Below are positions 55,568-64,000 of a stretch of DNA of 64,000 nucleotides, piece by piece. Under the pieces are notes generated by a model. It saw only the letters and a list, made by a program, of their open reading frames with translations. It searched no databases and was not told the origin of the DNA. Source of the stretch: a virus; the IMG/VR virus record IMGVR_UViG_3300008952_000019, positions 1-64,000 of that record. One strand, written 5' to 3'. Position numbers and translations under genes: made by a program. Within the stretch, counting starts at the first letter, position 1, and each line of letters opens with the position of its first letter.

Positions 55568-58500
55568 TATATCACCGTTACTGTTCCTTCAATTGTTACT
55601 TGTTCTGACATTGTTAAAGGTCCGACTAATGCAGTATTTTTATTAGAGGCACCATACGTACTTACTGTACTTATCGTGTCATCATTTTGGTATTGATATG
55701 GAATTATTGTAAAATCACCATCAAGACTTGCGTTCATCATACCACCTGTTACGGAATTGGCACTAGGAACTAAGGCTTGTGAAACAGAGGTTTGAAGATG
55801 TTTTACTAATATTTTTTGACCATTAACTAATGCATCCGTAAAATTTAATGTATTATTGCCTACTGTATAATCACTTACAGGAAGTATTACGTTATTTTTT
55901 ATAACTAATACACTTTCTTTAGTCGGTGGTGTAGCAGACAGAGCCATGCTTGTTTCTCCACCTGCAGCAGTCATAGAATCTTCAATAAAATTTTGTACAA
56001 TATTAGCAGATCTAGGTTTAAATGCCATTATTTCAACTTCATCTCCTACATTTAAAATAAAACCCAAATCTATTTTAAAAGTATTAGCATTTAATGTGTA
56101 ATCAGATCCTGATAATTTAACACCATTTAAAAATACCTCAAAATGTCCGTTTGTTAATGCCGAAGAACTATTTACTGTTGTTTCTCCTCCAGCAGCAGTA
56201 TAAGTAGATTTACTATAAATCGCTAATGTCGAATCAGTCGATGTAACAGTTCTTGTTGCAATAATTTCAAAAGAATCACCATTAGTTAAAGTAACATTAT
56301 TTAAAAATACACGATATGGTGCTTGTGTAGCGGTTGCAGTATAATCCGAACCTTTTAATTTGGCACCTTTGTGATAACATTCTACATAACCTGTAGCATA
56401 AGGTTCTGCAAGATCAAAATATGTTTCACTGCCTGTTGCAGTCCATTCTTGTTTGAAGTATATAACATTAGCACTTACTAATTTACCACCTTGGTTAACC
56501 ATATCAATTGTATCACCTAGTCTTGCGGCAGTTGCTAATCTAATAGTTGAACCATCTAAAGAATCAAAATCGTCTTGGAGTAATTTAATACCGTTTAAAA
56601 ATACATCTACGTTACCAGGAGCATATGAAAAATTAAATACATCTTTAGTAGTTTCGTTTATTACTTCTGAATACCGTGTAATAGTAGTACCAGATGCTGT
56701 ATTAACCCATTTATCAGCTGAACTATTATAAATTAATGTATCTCCATCTCCTAAAGCACTTATTTCAGAATCTGACAGTTGGGCGACTGTAGTAACTGCA
56801 TCTCCTAATTCAAATTGGCCTGTGTTTGCATTATATGATAAAATTTTTCCATCTGCTAAACCTGTTACTGCATCAACATTACCTAATGTGTTTAAATTTA
56901 TTGGTTCTGCTTTCCATGTTGTATCACTGGCATCATATACTAATCCGTAACCCGAAAGTAATGTTCCGGTTGTGCTTACATTACCTAAATCTCCTAATGC
57001 TCCGCCTAGCGGAGTTTCTGTGTTTACTGAAGATACATAATAAGGTTTTCCTGATTTAAAATAAACTGTTCCTCCTGTTGTAGGTTGGGTCGGAGGCGTT
57101 TGTAAATCTGTTTCTAAATGTATACCTAATTGGGCAGTTAATGGAGCTCCGTGAGGAACATATAATGGTTTATTAAGTCCGTCTTGGACAATTATTGGAT
57201 CAGACGATTCTGATTCTTGTTGATTAATAACAAATTTACCACTTGGGGCACTTGTACCTATACCTACTCTACCTTCGCTATAATAGATGCTACCTAAAAT
57301 TGTGCCTGCCAACCATTGTGATGCAATATCTTTTAATACAAATGTTTTATTTAAATCATCCCATACTATTGTCCATCCTTCTCTAGTACTATCTAATACA
57401 CCAGTTTGAATATCAGATAATTGGTTAAAAGTTTGTGATGTTATATCTGTTAAATAACCTGCACTTGCGTGATTACCCCAACCATGGGCAGTAACTCCTA
57501 ATTGTGAATTAGATAGTACCCCAGGATCGATTTCTAAAGTATCACTAGTTGTTATTATAGCATTACCAGAACTAGTTGTTATACCTGTTCCGGCAGTAAT
57601 AGATGTTAACCCTGTAACCCATTGTAATGCAGATCCGTTTGTACTTAAATATTGCCCATTAGTTCCTGTTCCTACATCTAATTCAGAAATAGTTATAGAA
57701 TTTGCAGGTAGATCTAATCTACCACCATTATTAACTAATGTTACACCATTTCCTGCACCAATTTGAGTATCTGTTCCTAAAACAATTTTTTCTACTTGTA
57801 AACCATCAGCACTAGATTTTATAGTTACAGGATTTGCGCCTCCTAATATCATTGCAGGAGGCATAGATAATATACCATTTGATTCTGTTATTAAGTTAGA
57901 ACCTAGATCTAAAGTATTAGCAAAAACAGTTCTCCATGGTAATGTTTCTGCTCCTATATTATAAGTTCCTGATACACCAGGTATAATATTTTCTCCAACA
58001 GATGTTAATGATACAGATATTGTTATTTCTTTATCGCCTGATGCATTATCTGTTGTAATACCTATACCTGCACCTTCAATAAATTCTAATGATCTAGAAC
58101 TATCCATAGATATTACAGGTTGTCCACTAACTATTATTGTTTTTAGATAATCTGTAAAACCTACTTTTAATACACCTGTACTAGTTTCTGTTAATGTATA
58201 ACCTTCTGTAACATCAAATTCTAAACTTTTAGCATTAACAAATGTTTGATTGTTATATATAAAATCTGCAGATGCTGGTGATATCCATGTTAATCCCCCT
58301 GATGATCCTAAACCTAGTACTTGACCAGCAGTACCTGATCCTCCTCCTATATCCATTTGAGGAATTCCTACACCGTTTGGAGCAATAGCACTTGTTGTAG
58401 AAAATGTTACTCCCATAAATCTAACTTTTACGATTGCATTGTATACAGGAGCATTTACAAATGTTAATGTTGTTCCATCAACCGAATATGCATTATCAGC

Positions 58501-59352
58501 ACCCGGGTTTTGTACTATTCCATTTACTGTTATTAAAAGTTGATTGGCCGAAGCTGCAGACTGAGAAAGTGTATATACTTTAGTAGTTGCGTCACCATAA
58601 AATGTATCTACATAATATGTACTTTGAGACAATTTTATAGGAGTTATACTTCCATCTGCAACGGTTGCTTGAACTGTATCCATATTAAGATAAGTTACAG
58701 TAACATCCATTCCATTAGGTATATTGCCACTAAATACTAATTTTGACGGAGCAGTACCGACAATAGTATATGATGCCGGTGGTTGATATAAATTATCTAC
58801 AAATACTAAAATATCTGTAGGTGACGGGGGGACTCTAGTTAATGTAAATTCTGAAGTTGAACCATCAGCAGAAAAAGTATCTACAGATAAATTTGCTTGA
58901 GTCGTAGTTGCTAATGTAAGTTTACCCGTTGAGGCATCAGTTGTAAGTTGTATACCCGAACCAGCAATAAATTCAACTTCTCCTGAGGGAGGAACATTTA
59001 AATTAGACTGTCCTGAAACTGTTATAGTTTCAAATCCGCCTTTAGCAGGGATGAACGTGCCAGTAGAATGTTCATACTTAAGAACATCACCGTCTACTAA
59101 ACCTGTTTCGTTAACATCTCCTAAATCGAGAATATTACCGCCACCAATAGATGTCCAAATAGAATTAGTTAAATCATTGGGGTTTTTAGAATATCCTTCA
59201 AATTTACCAGTATTAGTATTATATCGTATAATACCTTCTGCTGGACTAGAAGGTCGTTGGGCAGTTGTACCAGTAGGAACTGTCAATCCTTCTGTTCCAC
59301 GAATAACTGGATCTATTTTTATTGTTTTTCCTGAAACATATGTTCTGCTCAT
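55567..59352 (-). CDS. Large modular tail fibre, 1261 aa
   Basis: A 1261-aa fibre of repeated modules. Residues 1-75 (MSRTYVSGKTIKIDPVIRGTEGLTVP...PAEGIIRYNTNTGKFEGYS) form the attachment domain. VSGQ modules lie near residues 108-155 and 405-455. Two FTLTRVPPSPTDILVFVDNLYQPPASYTI-type units follow the first of them. A SGTYNIGAETLPWRTVFANTLDLGS unit, typical of T4-like gp10/gp12-type fibres, lies in the middle. The C-terminal 330 residues hold four related units of about 65 aa (NVDVFLNGIKL, YVECYHKGAKL, HFEVFLNGVKL, VLVIKNNVIL). An AAGGA ribosome binding site precedes the ATG. Confidence 0.82.
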   Translation of the reverse strand: MSRTYVSGKTIKIDPVIRGTEGLTVPTGTTAQRPSSPAEGIIRYNTNTGKFEGYSKNPNDLTNSIWTSIGGGNILDLGDVNETGLVDGDVLKYEHSTGTFIPAKGGFETITVSGQSNLNVPPSGEVEFIAGSGIQLTTDASTGKLTLATTTQANLSVDTFSADGSTSEFTLTRVPPSPTDILVFVDNLYQPPASYTIVGTAPSKLVFSGNIPNGMDVTVTYLNMDTVQATVADGSITPIKLSQSTYYVDTFYGDATTKVYTLSQSAASANQLLITVNGIVQNPGADNAYSVDGTTLTFVNAPVYNAIVKVRFMGVTFSTTSAIAPNGVGIPQMDIGGGSGTAGQVLGLGSSGGLTWISPASADFIYNNQTFVNAKSLEFDVTEGYTLTETSTGVLKVGFTDYLKTIIVSGQPVISMDSSRSLEFIEGAGIGITTDNASGDKEITISVSLTSVGENIIPGVSGTYNIGAETLPWRTVFANTLDLGSNLITESNGILSMPPAMILGGANPVTIKSSADGLQVEKIVLGTDTQIGAGNGVTLVNNGGRLDLPANSITISELDVGTGTNGQYLSTNGSALQWVTGLTSITAGTGITTSSGNAIITTSDTLEIDPGVLSNSQLGVTAHGWGNHASAGYLTDITSQTFNQLSDIQTGVLDSTREGWTIVWDDLNKTFVLKDIASQWLAGTILGSIYYSEGRVGIGTSAPSGKFVINQQESESSDPIIVQDGLNKPLYVPHGAPLTAQLGIHLETDLQTPPTQPTTGGTVYFKSGKPYYVSSVNTETPLGGALGDLGNVSTTGTLLSGYGLVYDASDTTWKAEPINLNTLGNVDAVTGLADGKILSYNANTGQFELGDAVTTVAQLSDSEISALGDGDTLIYNSSADKWVNTASGTTITRYSEVINETTKDVFNFSYAPGNVDVFLNGIKLLQDDFDSLDGSTIRLATAARLGDTIDMVNQGGKLVSANVIYFKQEWTATGSETYFDLAEPYATGYVECYHKGAKLKGSDYTATATQAPYRVFLNNVTLTNGDSFEIIATRTVTSTDSTLAIYSKSTYTAAGGETTVNSSSALTNGHFEVFLNGVKLSGSDYTLNANTFKIDLGFILNVGDEVEIMAFKPRSANIVQNFIEDSMTAAGGETSMALSATPPTKESVLVIKNNVILPVSDYTVGNNTLNFTDALVNGQKILVKHLQTSVSQALVPSANSVTGGMMNASLDGDFTIIPYQYQNDDTISTVSTYGASNKNTALVGPLTMSEQVTIEGTVTVI

Positions 59353-59366
59353 TCATAAATTCCTTA

Positions 59367-62327
59367 TTAATTTGTTCCCCATTGGGCATCACCTTGAAGC
59401 ACTTTCAGTTCGTCTCCTGCTGCAGGTGCAGGAACTAATCCAGCAGTACCAGCCGCACTAGCCGAAGCAGCACCAAACGGAAATAATGCAGTAATATCTA
59501 CTATTTTTATAACACCATTCATATTAGAATGGGCACCACATTGGTAAACGTAATCACCCGAAATAGTTTGTGGTACTGTCCAAAATACTAAATTATCTAC
59601 TTGCCCTTGGGCATTCGCTTCCGTAAACCATTGTTGAGACGTTGAATTCCAAAATCGCAATCCTGTATTATAATCATTTGTTGCACCAGTTACTCCTTCT
59701 CCGGTTGATGTTTTAATTCTAAATGGATGGCCACTACAATCTAAATCAAAACAATATGTATGTCCAGACATTAAATAAATTGTTGGACTTACCGCTGCGG
59801 TTACTCCATCTATTTTTTTCATAGTAGTTGTATCTAATGTTATATCTTCTATCACATAATCATATGTAGGAGTTGTTACTTTAAATGTTCTTGCCGCAAA
59901 TGACTTAGAATTGTATTGTATATCACTAGTATCGGGTAAAGAATTAGTAATTGTTATACTGTCATTGATAGTACTAGTAACTAGAGTTATACCAGTACCA
60001 GCAACCATAGTTAATGTATCTGCAGGATCACTTGCAGATATAGTACCTTGTCCTGCTACTGCAATATTTTTATATGTATCTTGGCTTGTTGCTGACGCAG
60101 AAATTATTACTTTATCGTTTGTAGCATCTGTTGTTAATGTTACATTTGACCCTGCTTCAAAAGTTAATGTATCTGTAGGTGTATCTGCTACAACATTAGT
60201 TTCGCCTGAAACTGCTATTGTTGTAAATGCAGTACTAGCATTTGCAGAGTTTGTAATAGTTATTTCGTCTGCTGAAGAATCTGAAGATATATTAATACCA
60301 GTTCCTGCAACAAAAGTTAAAACATCAGGTGCTTGATCTGCTACAACATCAGCAAAACCAGATACACTAATAGTACCAAATGCATTTGTAGACGACCCTC
60401 CACCCCCGGATGCAGTAGAATTAATTGTAACAGTTTTTGCAGACGAATCTGTTGCTATTATAACATTATCTCCAGCAACAAATGTTACTGTATCTTCTAC
60501 ACCACTTGCTATTATACTAGGTTGACCTGACACTGAAATTGTTTTAAACAAATTTGAAGCATCTTGAGAAATAGTTAACACATCTGCAGATATCGAAGTT
60601 GTAATACCTGTTCCGCCTAATATTGATAATGCATCTTCGGAACTGTTAGCAATAGCTGATCCTGCATCCGAAGTTATAGTTTTCCATAAATCTTGGGTAG
60701 TTCCGCTGCCTGATCCGCTACCGGTAGAATTAATTGTAATTGTATTTGTGCTTGCATCTAAAATAGTATCAACATTTGTGCCTCCGGCAAATATAAGTTC
60801 TTCTGTTACATCTGTAGCAGTTTTAGATCCACCTGTATCAGCAGTAACTTTATAAAATACACCTGTAGGCACTTCTGTTGATTTTGCTACCCGTAACCAT
60901 TCTCCACTATTACTTGTTGCAGAAAAATATAATTCGTTGTTTGCTACACCAACACAACCCGGATATGTACCAGCAGGTATAGCACTTTCTAAACCACTTT
61001 TTAAACTAAAACTATTTTTAAATAAAACATTATGAGGTACTATTAAATTACCACCAACAGTTAGATCCCCTAGAAATTCTGATTCTGTAGCTGTAATTTT
61101 AAATCTTGTATTACCTTGATTAGTAAAAGTAAATAAGGGTCTATTTATTACTGCTGCAGGTGTCCCATATGCATAATCTGTAACATCACTACCTCGTCTG
61201 ACAGTAAATTCCATCATAGAAGTAGTACCTGTATCTTTAGCAACAGCTACTTCTGATATAATATTAATAGGAGATATTGCTGAATTAGATTCTACTCCTC
61301 CCCGTAGTGCAGGAGCTAAAGATGATGTAGATGTCGAAGCATTAGATAATTCTAAAAAATCATCTGTTGCATCTGCTAATTTGCCCCTTAAAAATATTTC
61401 TTTATCTGTAGTACCAGGTTGATTAATAGTAATAGTATTACCAAATTGTAATGTATTTTGAAATATCAAACTTCCGGCAAATGTTAAATCTCCTGCTAAT
61501 GTAAAATCACCTGTATTTTTTACATAACCAGATTCTAAAGAAAATACATTATTTGATAAATCTAATCCTGTACCTGCGGTATAAGCAATAGCCGCAGCAT
61601 CTATAGTTATTTCATCATTTGTTTGAGAAACGGTTATGTTAGTGCCTCCTAAAATACTTCTAAATTGTAAAGCATTAGTAGTACTGTCTTTAGCATAAAA
61701 AACTTGGCCTTCGCCTGCGCCTCTATTTGATCCTAAATTTTCTTCACCTGTGTTTTCAACAAATTCTAATGCTCCTTCGGCAGTATTAACTCTTAAAAAT
61801 TTATGTTGTTGACCGGTAAATGTACTAGGAGTATCAGTTAATAATGTAAATTCTGAAACACCTGATCCGCCGCTGCTTCCAGCAGGCTTATCTACTGGTT
61901 GCCATTGGCTTGCACTTGAAACCCAATGAAGTATTTGACCATCAGTGGCACCTATAGTAACATCATTTAAATTAGTTAATGTTTGGGCTGTTATACTTGT
62001 TAAATAATTAAATGATGCATGATTACCCCAACTGTATGCAGTTTGAGCATTTGTTAATGTGTTTTGGGTATCAATAGTTAATGCTATTGATCCTGAAGCA
62101 GTAATAGGTCCACCTGTTAATCCAGTTCCTGTATCTATTTGTGTAACAGTACCTGTTCCTGTACCAACAAATTCACTATGTAATAACACTCTATGACCAC
62201 CTACAGTAGCACCATCATGTATTCGTATTGTATTAAGATCAGTATCTACAGTTACTTCACCTTGAGCTCCGGTAAATGTTGCGTGTTGGACTGTACTGCC
62301 TCTTCTAAATTTAACTTCTGTACTCAT
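59367..62327 (-). CDS. Tail fibre with Mtd_N-like start and plastocyanin-like copper domain, 986 aa
   Basis: A 986-aa fibre. Residues 1-50 (MSTEVKFRRGSTVQHATFTGAQGEV...IRIHDGATVGGHRVL) closely match the major-tropism-determinant N-terminal domain. The middle has WGNHASFNYLT and LNDVTIGATDGQILHW units, then five VSGQ modules between about 560 and 820. Residues about 845-944 are a cupredoxin: MSGHTYCFDLDCSGHPFRI...GDYVYQCGAHSNMNGVIKIVD. His867, Cys930, His933 and Met936 form a complete type-1 copper ligand set (numbers by counting, plus or minus a few). A C-terminal tail of about 40 residues follows. An electron-transfer or metal-binding role for the virion is possible (inference). Confidence 0.85.
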   Translation of the reverse strand: MSTEVKFRRGSTVQHATFTGAQGEVTVDTDLNTIRIHDGATVGGHRVLLHSEFVGTGTGTVTQIDTGTGLTGGPITASGSIALTIDTQNTLTNAQTAYSWGNHASFNYLTSITAQTLTNLNDVTIGATDGQILHWVSSASQWQPVDKPAGSSGGSGVSEFTLLTDTPSTFTGQQHKFLRVNTAEGALEFVENTGEENLGSNRGAGEGQVFYAKDSTTNALQFRSILGGTNITVSQTNDEITIDAAAIAYTAGTGLDLSNNVFSLESGYVKNTGDFTLAGDLTFAGSLIFQNTLQFGNTITINQPGTTDKEIFLRGKLADATDDFLELSNASTSTSSLAPALRGGVESNSAISPINIISEVAVAKDTGTTSMMEFTVRRGSDVTDYAYGTPAAVINRPLFTFTNQGNTRFKITATESEFLGDLTVGGNLIVPHNVLFKNSFSLKSGLESAIPAGTYPGCVGVANNELYFSATSNSGEWLRVAKSTEVPTGVFYKVTADTGGSKTATDVTEELIFAGGTNVDTILDASTNTITINSTGSGSGSGTTQDLWKTITSDAGSAIANSSEDALSILGGTGITTSISADVLTISQDASNLFKTISVSGQPSIIASGVEDTVTFVAGDNVIIATDSSAKTVTINSTASGGGGSSTNAFGTISVSGFADVVADQAPDVLTFVAGTGINISSDSSADEITITNSANASTAFTTIAVSGETNVVADTPTDTLTFEAGSNVTLTTDATNDKVIISASATSQDTYKNIAVAGQGTISASDPADTLTMVAGTGITLVTSTINDSITITNSLPDTSDIQYNSKSFAARTFKVTTPTYDYVIEDITLDTTTMKKIDGVTAAVSPTIYLMSGHTYCFDLDCSGHPFRIKTSTGEGVTGATNDYNTGLRFWNSTSQQWFTEANAQGQVDNLVFWTVPQTISGDYVYQCGAHSNMNGVIKIVDITALFPFGAASASAAGTAGLVPAPAAGDELKVLQGDAQWGTN

Positions 62328-62336
62328 TTTATTTCC

Positions 62337-64000
62337 TCAAACTACTGTTTGTCCTAAAAATTTATAAACTTTGCCTGTGTCATTTGAACCATAACCAGTT
62401 CTTGTTATGACATATAATTCTTTATTAATATCTTCTCCAAATCCTATAATAAATTCAGATAAACTAATTGCAATAGGATTTAATTGAGCTATCGAGTATA
62501 CTCCTGTTAGCGGTTCTTTTAAATAATATATAACACCCGATGCATCACTCCAATCCTTACTCCAATCTGCAAAAACATATTTTCCGATTAATTCTGTACA
62601 AGTAGATCCCCTATAAATATTTCCGCCTATAATAGATAATCCTTGGGTATGATCATATTCTGCCGCAGGAGATATCATTCCATTCATAAATGTCTGCACA
62701 TCAGTTCCTTCAGCAGTAGCAACAGAAATACCATGATTTAAATCATATACATTTGTACCTTCTTTAACACTCCACCCATGGTTTTCTCCTTTACCTACAA
62801 TTTTAATACTTTCTTTATTACTTTGCCCTACATCTCCTACCCATACTTTATTTGTTGTTTGGTCTATACTTATTTTATAAGGATTTCTAAATCCTCTAGC
62901 AAAAATTTCTTCTTTATTTGTTGAATGATCTTTATATGGATTATCAGTAGGTATTGAATACAATCCATATTCTGAAGAACCTTGATCAATGTTTATTCTT
63001 AAAATTTTTCCTAATAAACTAGTTTTACTTTGTCCATTTGCTTGTGCAGTTGCCTGACCATTGCCTCCATCACCTGTACCTATATACAAATAACCATCTG
63101 TTCCAAACGCTAGAGCTCCGCCATTATGTGTCGAAAATGGTTGATCGAATCGCATTATAATATCTTCTGTAGTACCCGATACATCGTCATTTGCTGGATC
63201 TGCTACTGTATATTTTGCTATAATACTTTCATGATCTATTCCTGCTCCTGATTTAGGTGCAGAATAATAAACAAAAACCCAACCATTAGAATTAAAGTTA
63301 GGATGAAATGCTAACCCTAGTAAACCTCGTTCATCATATGAACTTGTTAATGTTTGTATTTTAGACGATAAATCTAAAAATGGGGTTGACAAAAGTACCG
63401 CACCCTTGTATACTTTAATTTTGCCTCCTTGTTCAGCAATAAACAATCTAGTATCATGTCCTGTATTAGTTAATACTGTCGGTGCATTTAATCCTGAAGT
63501 TATTACAGGATCTATATTAACACCGACATCATCAGATATAAATCCAAAATCAGAACTAGATGTTGATAGTTGTAAATTACCATTATCTGTTGGCAATAAT
63601 CCTCTATCTTCTTTATTAAGTGTATAATCAGGTGTTTTTATTCTTATTAAATTTTCTTCACTTGTAATAACAATACCATCGCCTGCTATTAATCTTTTAA
63701 ATTCTAAATTAACATTACTTTTTGCTTTAAACACACCTATACCATCTGTATTGGTACCAGCATTACTTGCAGTATTTGCTTCTCCTCCGACAGCTCCTGG
63801 AGGTGTTTGCCATGTTAATGTACCGCTTCCGTCAGTCATTAAAAATTGGCCTGATGTACCGTCAGCACTAGGATATGAAATATCACTAATTTGTACTTTA
63901 CCGCCTGAGCCGGGTGTTAATTTTAAATTAGACGAAGGAGCCGATTTAATACCATGAGTATTAACATTTAAGTCTCCTCCTAAAACAGGGGTAGAATCAT
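62337..64000 (-). CDS. Tail fibre fused to glucose/sorbosone-dehydrogenase-like beta-propeller (5' truncated)
   Basis: The frame stays open to the right edge, so the N-terminus is missing; the Met at 63839 is internal. The visible start (TPVLGGDLNVNTHGIKS...GTSGQFLMTDGSGTLTWQTP) is a standard fibre shaft repeat. About 110 residues later begins a GSDH-type six-bladed propeller, as in PQQ-dependent soluble aldose dehydrogenases: APTVLTNTGHDTRLFIAEQGG, DERGLLGLAFHPNF, HNGGALAFGTDGYLYIGTGDGG, LLGKILRINID, ARGFRNPYKISID, GENHGW and GKYVFADW are all recognisable. The propeller runs to the end, so it is the C-terminal head of a fibre. It could bind or oxidise a surface sugar; activity is unproven. 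Confidence 0.83.
   Translation of the reverse strand, partial: DSTPVLGGDLNVNTHGIKSAPSSNLKLTPGSGGKVQISDISYPSADGTSGQFLMTDGSGTLTWQTPPGAVGGEANTASNAGTNTDGIGVFKAKSNVNLEFKRLIAGDGIVITSEENLIRIKTPDYTLNKEDRGLLPTDNGNLQLSTSSSDFGFISDDVGVNIDPVITSGLNAPTVLTNTGHDTRLFIAEQGGKIKVYKGAVLLSTPFLDLSSKIQTLTSSYDERGLLGLAFHPNFNSNGWVFVYYSAPKSGAGIDHESIIAKYTVADPANDDVSGTTEDIIMRFDQPFSTHNGGALAFGTDGYLYIGTGDGGNGQATAQANGQSKTSLLGKILRINIDQGSSEYGLYSIPTDNPYKDHSTNKEEIFARGFRNPYKISIDQTTNKVWVGDVGQSNKESIKIVGKGENHGWSVKEGTNVYDLNHGISVATAEGTDVQTFMNGMISPAAEYDHTQGLSIIGGNIYRGSTCTELIGKYVFADWSKDWSDASGVIYYLKEPLTGVYSIAQLNPIAISLSEFIIGFGEDINKELYVITRTGYGSNDTGKVYKFLGQTVV

Noticed and set aside
59911-60530. Plus-strand ORFs of 141 and 65 aa opposite the 986-aa fibre
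   Set aside because: They mirror the repeated VSGQ modules on the minus strand; no start signal and shadow-like composition.
59367-62327. Diversity-generating retroelement target because of the Mtd_N-like domain
   Set aside because: No reverse transcriptase, template repeat or C-type-lectin variable region is visible; only the N-terminal attachment domain is shared.

Overview
The window is an AT-rich stretch (by eye about one third G+C) of a large contractile-tailed phage genome, most like the T4-like myoviruses of marine bacteria (cyanophage or pelagiphage type). The clearest anchor is the partial gene at the left edge, whose protein matches the C-terminal half of the T4-like gp15 tail sheath stabilizer. 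Other support comes from T4-type late promoter octamers (TATAAATA and one-base variants), AAGGA ribosome binding sites, tight TAATG/ATGA gene overlaps and more than 50 kb of modular tail-fibre and adhesin genes. The host cannot be named from the sequence. I saw no capsid, terminase, replication, tRNA, CRISPR or integrase gene.

Layout. Positions 1-1384 (+): end of the gp15-like gene and a coupled Nudix hydrolase. Positions 1371-4668 (-): an enzyme cassette with two putative 2-oxoglutarate/Fe(II) oxygenases (one DUF6445-like, one TIGR02466-like) and three unknown proteins. Positions 4670-19169 (-): fibre and adhesin genes, including an 851-aa protein with an Arg/Tyr-rich tetrapeptide-repeat region, a 463-aa protein with a degenerate cupredoxin-like end, and a 1286-aa subtilisin-like protease fused to a YHYH domain. 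Positions 19207-20925 (+): a flavin-dependent tryptophan halogenase, alone on the plus strand inside the minus-strand block. Positions 20922-28437 (-): a small unknown gene and four tandem paralogues of an unrecognised Trp/His/Cys/Tyr-rich family. Positions 28449-35268 (-): a 1970-aa fibre with carbohydrate-binding-like repeats, four CTRD repeats and a predicted beta-helix, then two small fibre proteins. Positions 35295-40168 (-): a second cassette of non-structural genes: a DUF401-like membrane protein, a possible paralogue of the gene at 1371, a peptidase-U32-like/methyltransferase fusion, a coiled-coil protein and a DUF4376-like protein. Positions 40170-64000 (-): more fibres, including two glycine-rich giants (1084 and 2505 aa), a protein ending in a plastocyanin-like copper site, and a fibre fused to a glucose/sorbosone-dehydrogenase-like propeller that runs off the right edge.

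How the parts fit. Most of the DNA encodes the host-contact apparatus, built by shuffling a small set of modules: MSTLKVNKI-type N-termini, Mtd_N-like starts, VSGQ modules, WGNHxxxGYLT linkers, RNGxxI C-termini and Gly-rich/Fn3 units. Enzyme-like folds (protease, copper domain, sugar dehydrogenase) are built into the fibres. Separate redox-modifying enzymes (halogenase, 2OG oxygenases, U32-methyltransferase) lie among the fibre genes. The most interesting hypothesis is that these enzymes chemically modify virion fibres or a surface ligand. That is inference; nothing in the sequence proves it.
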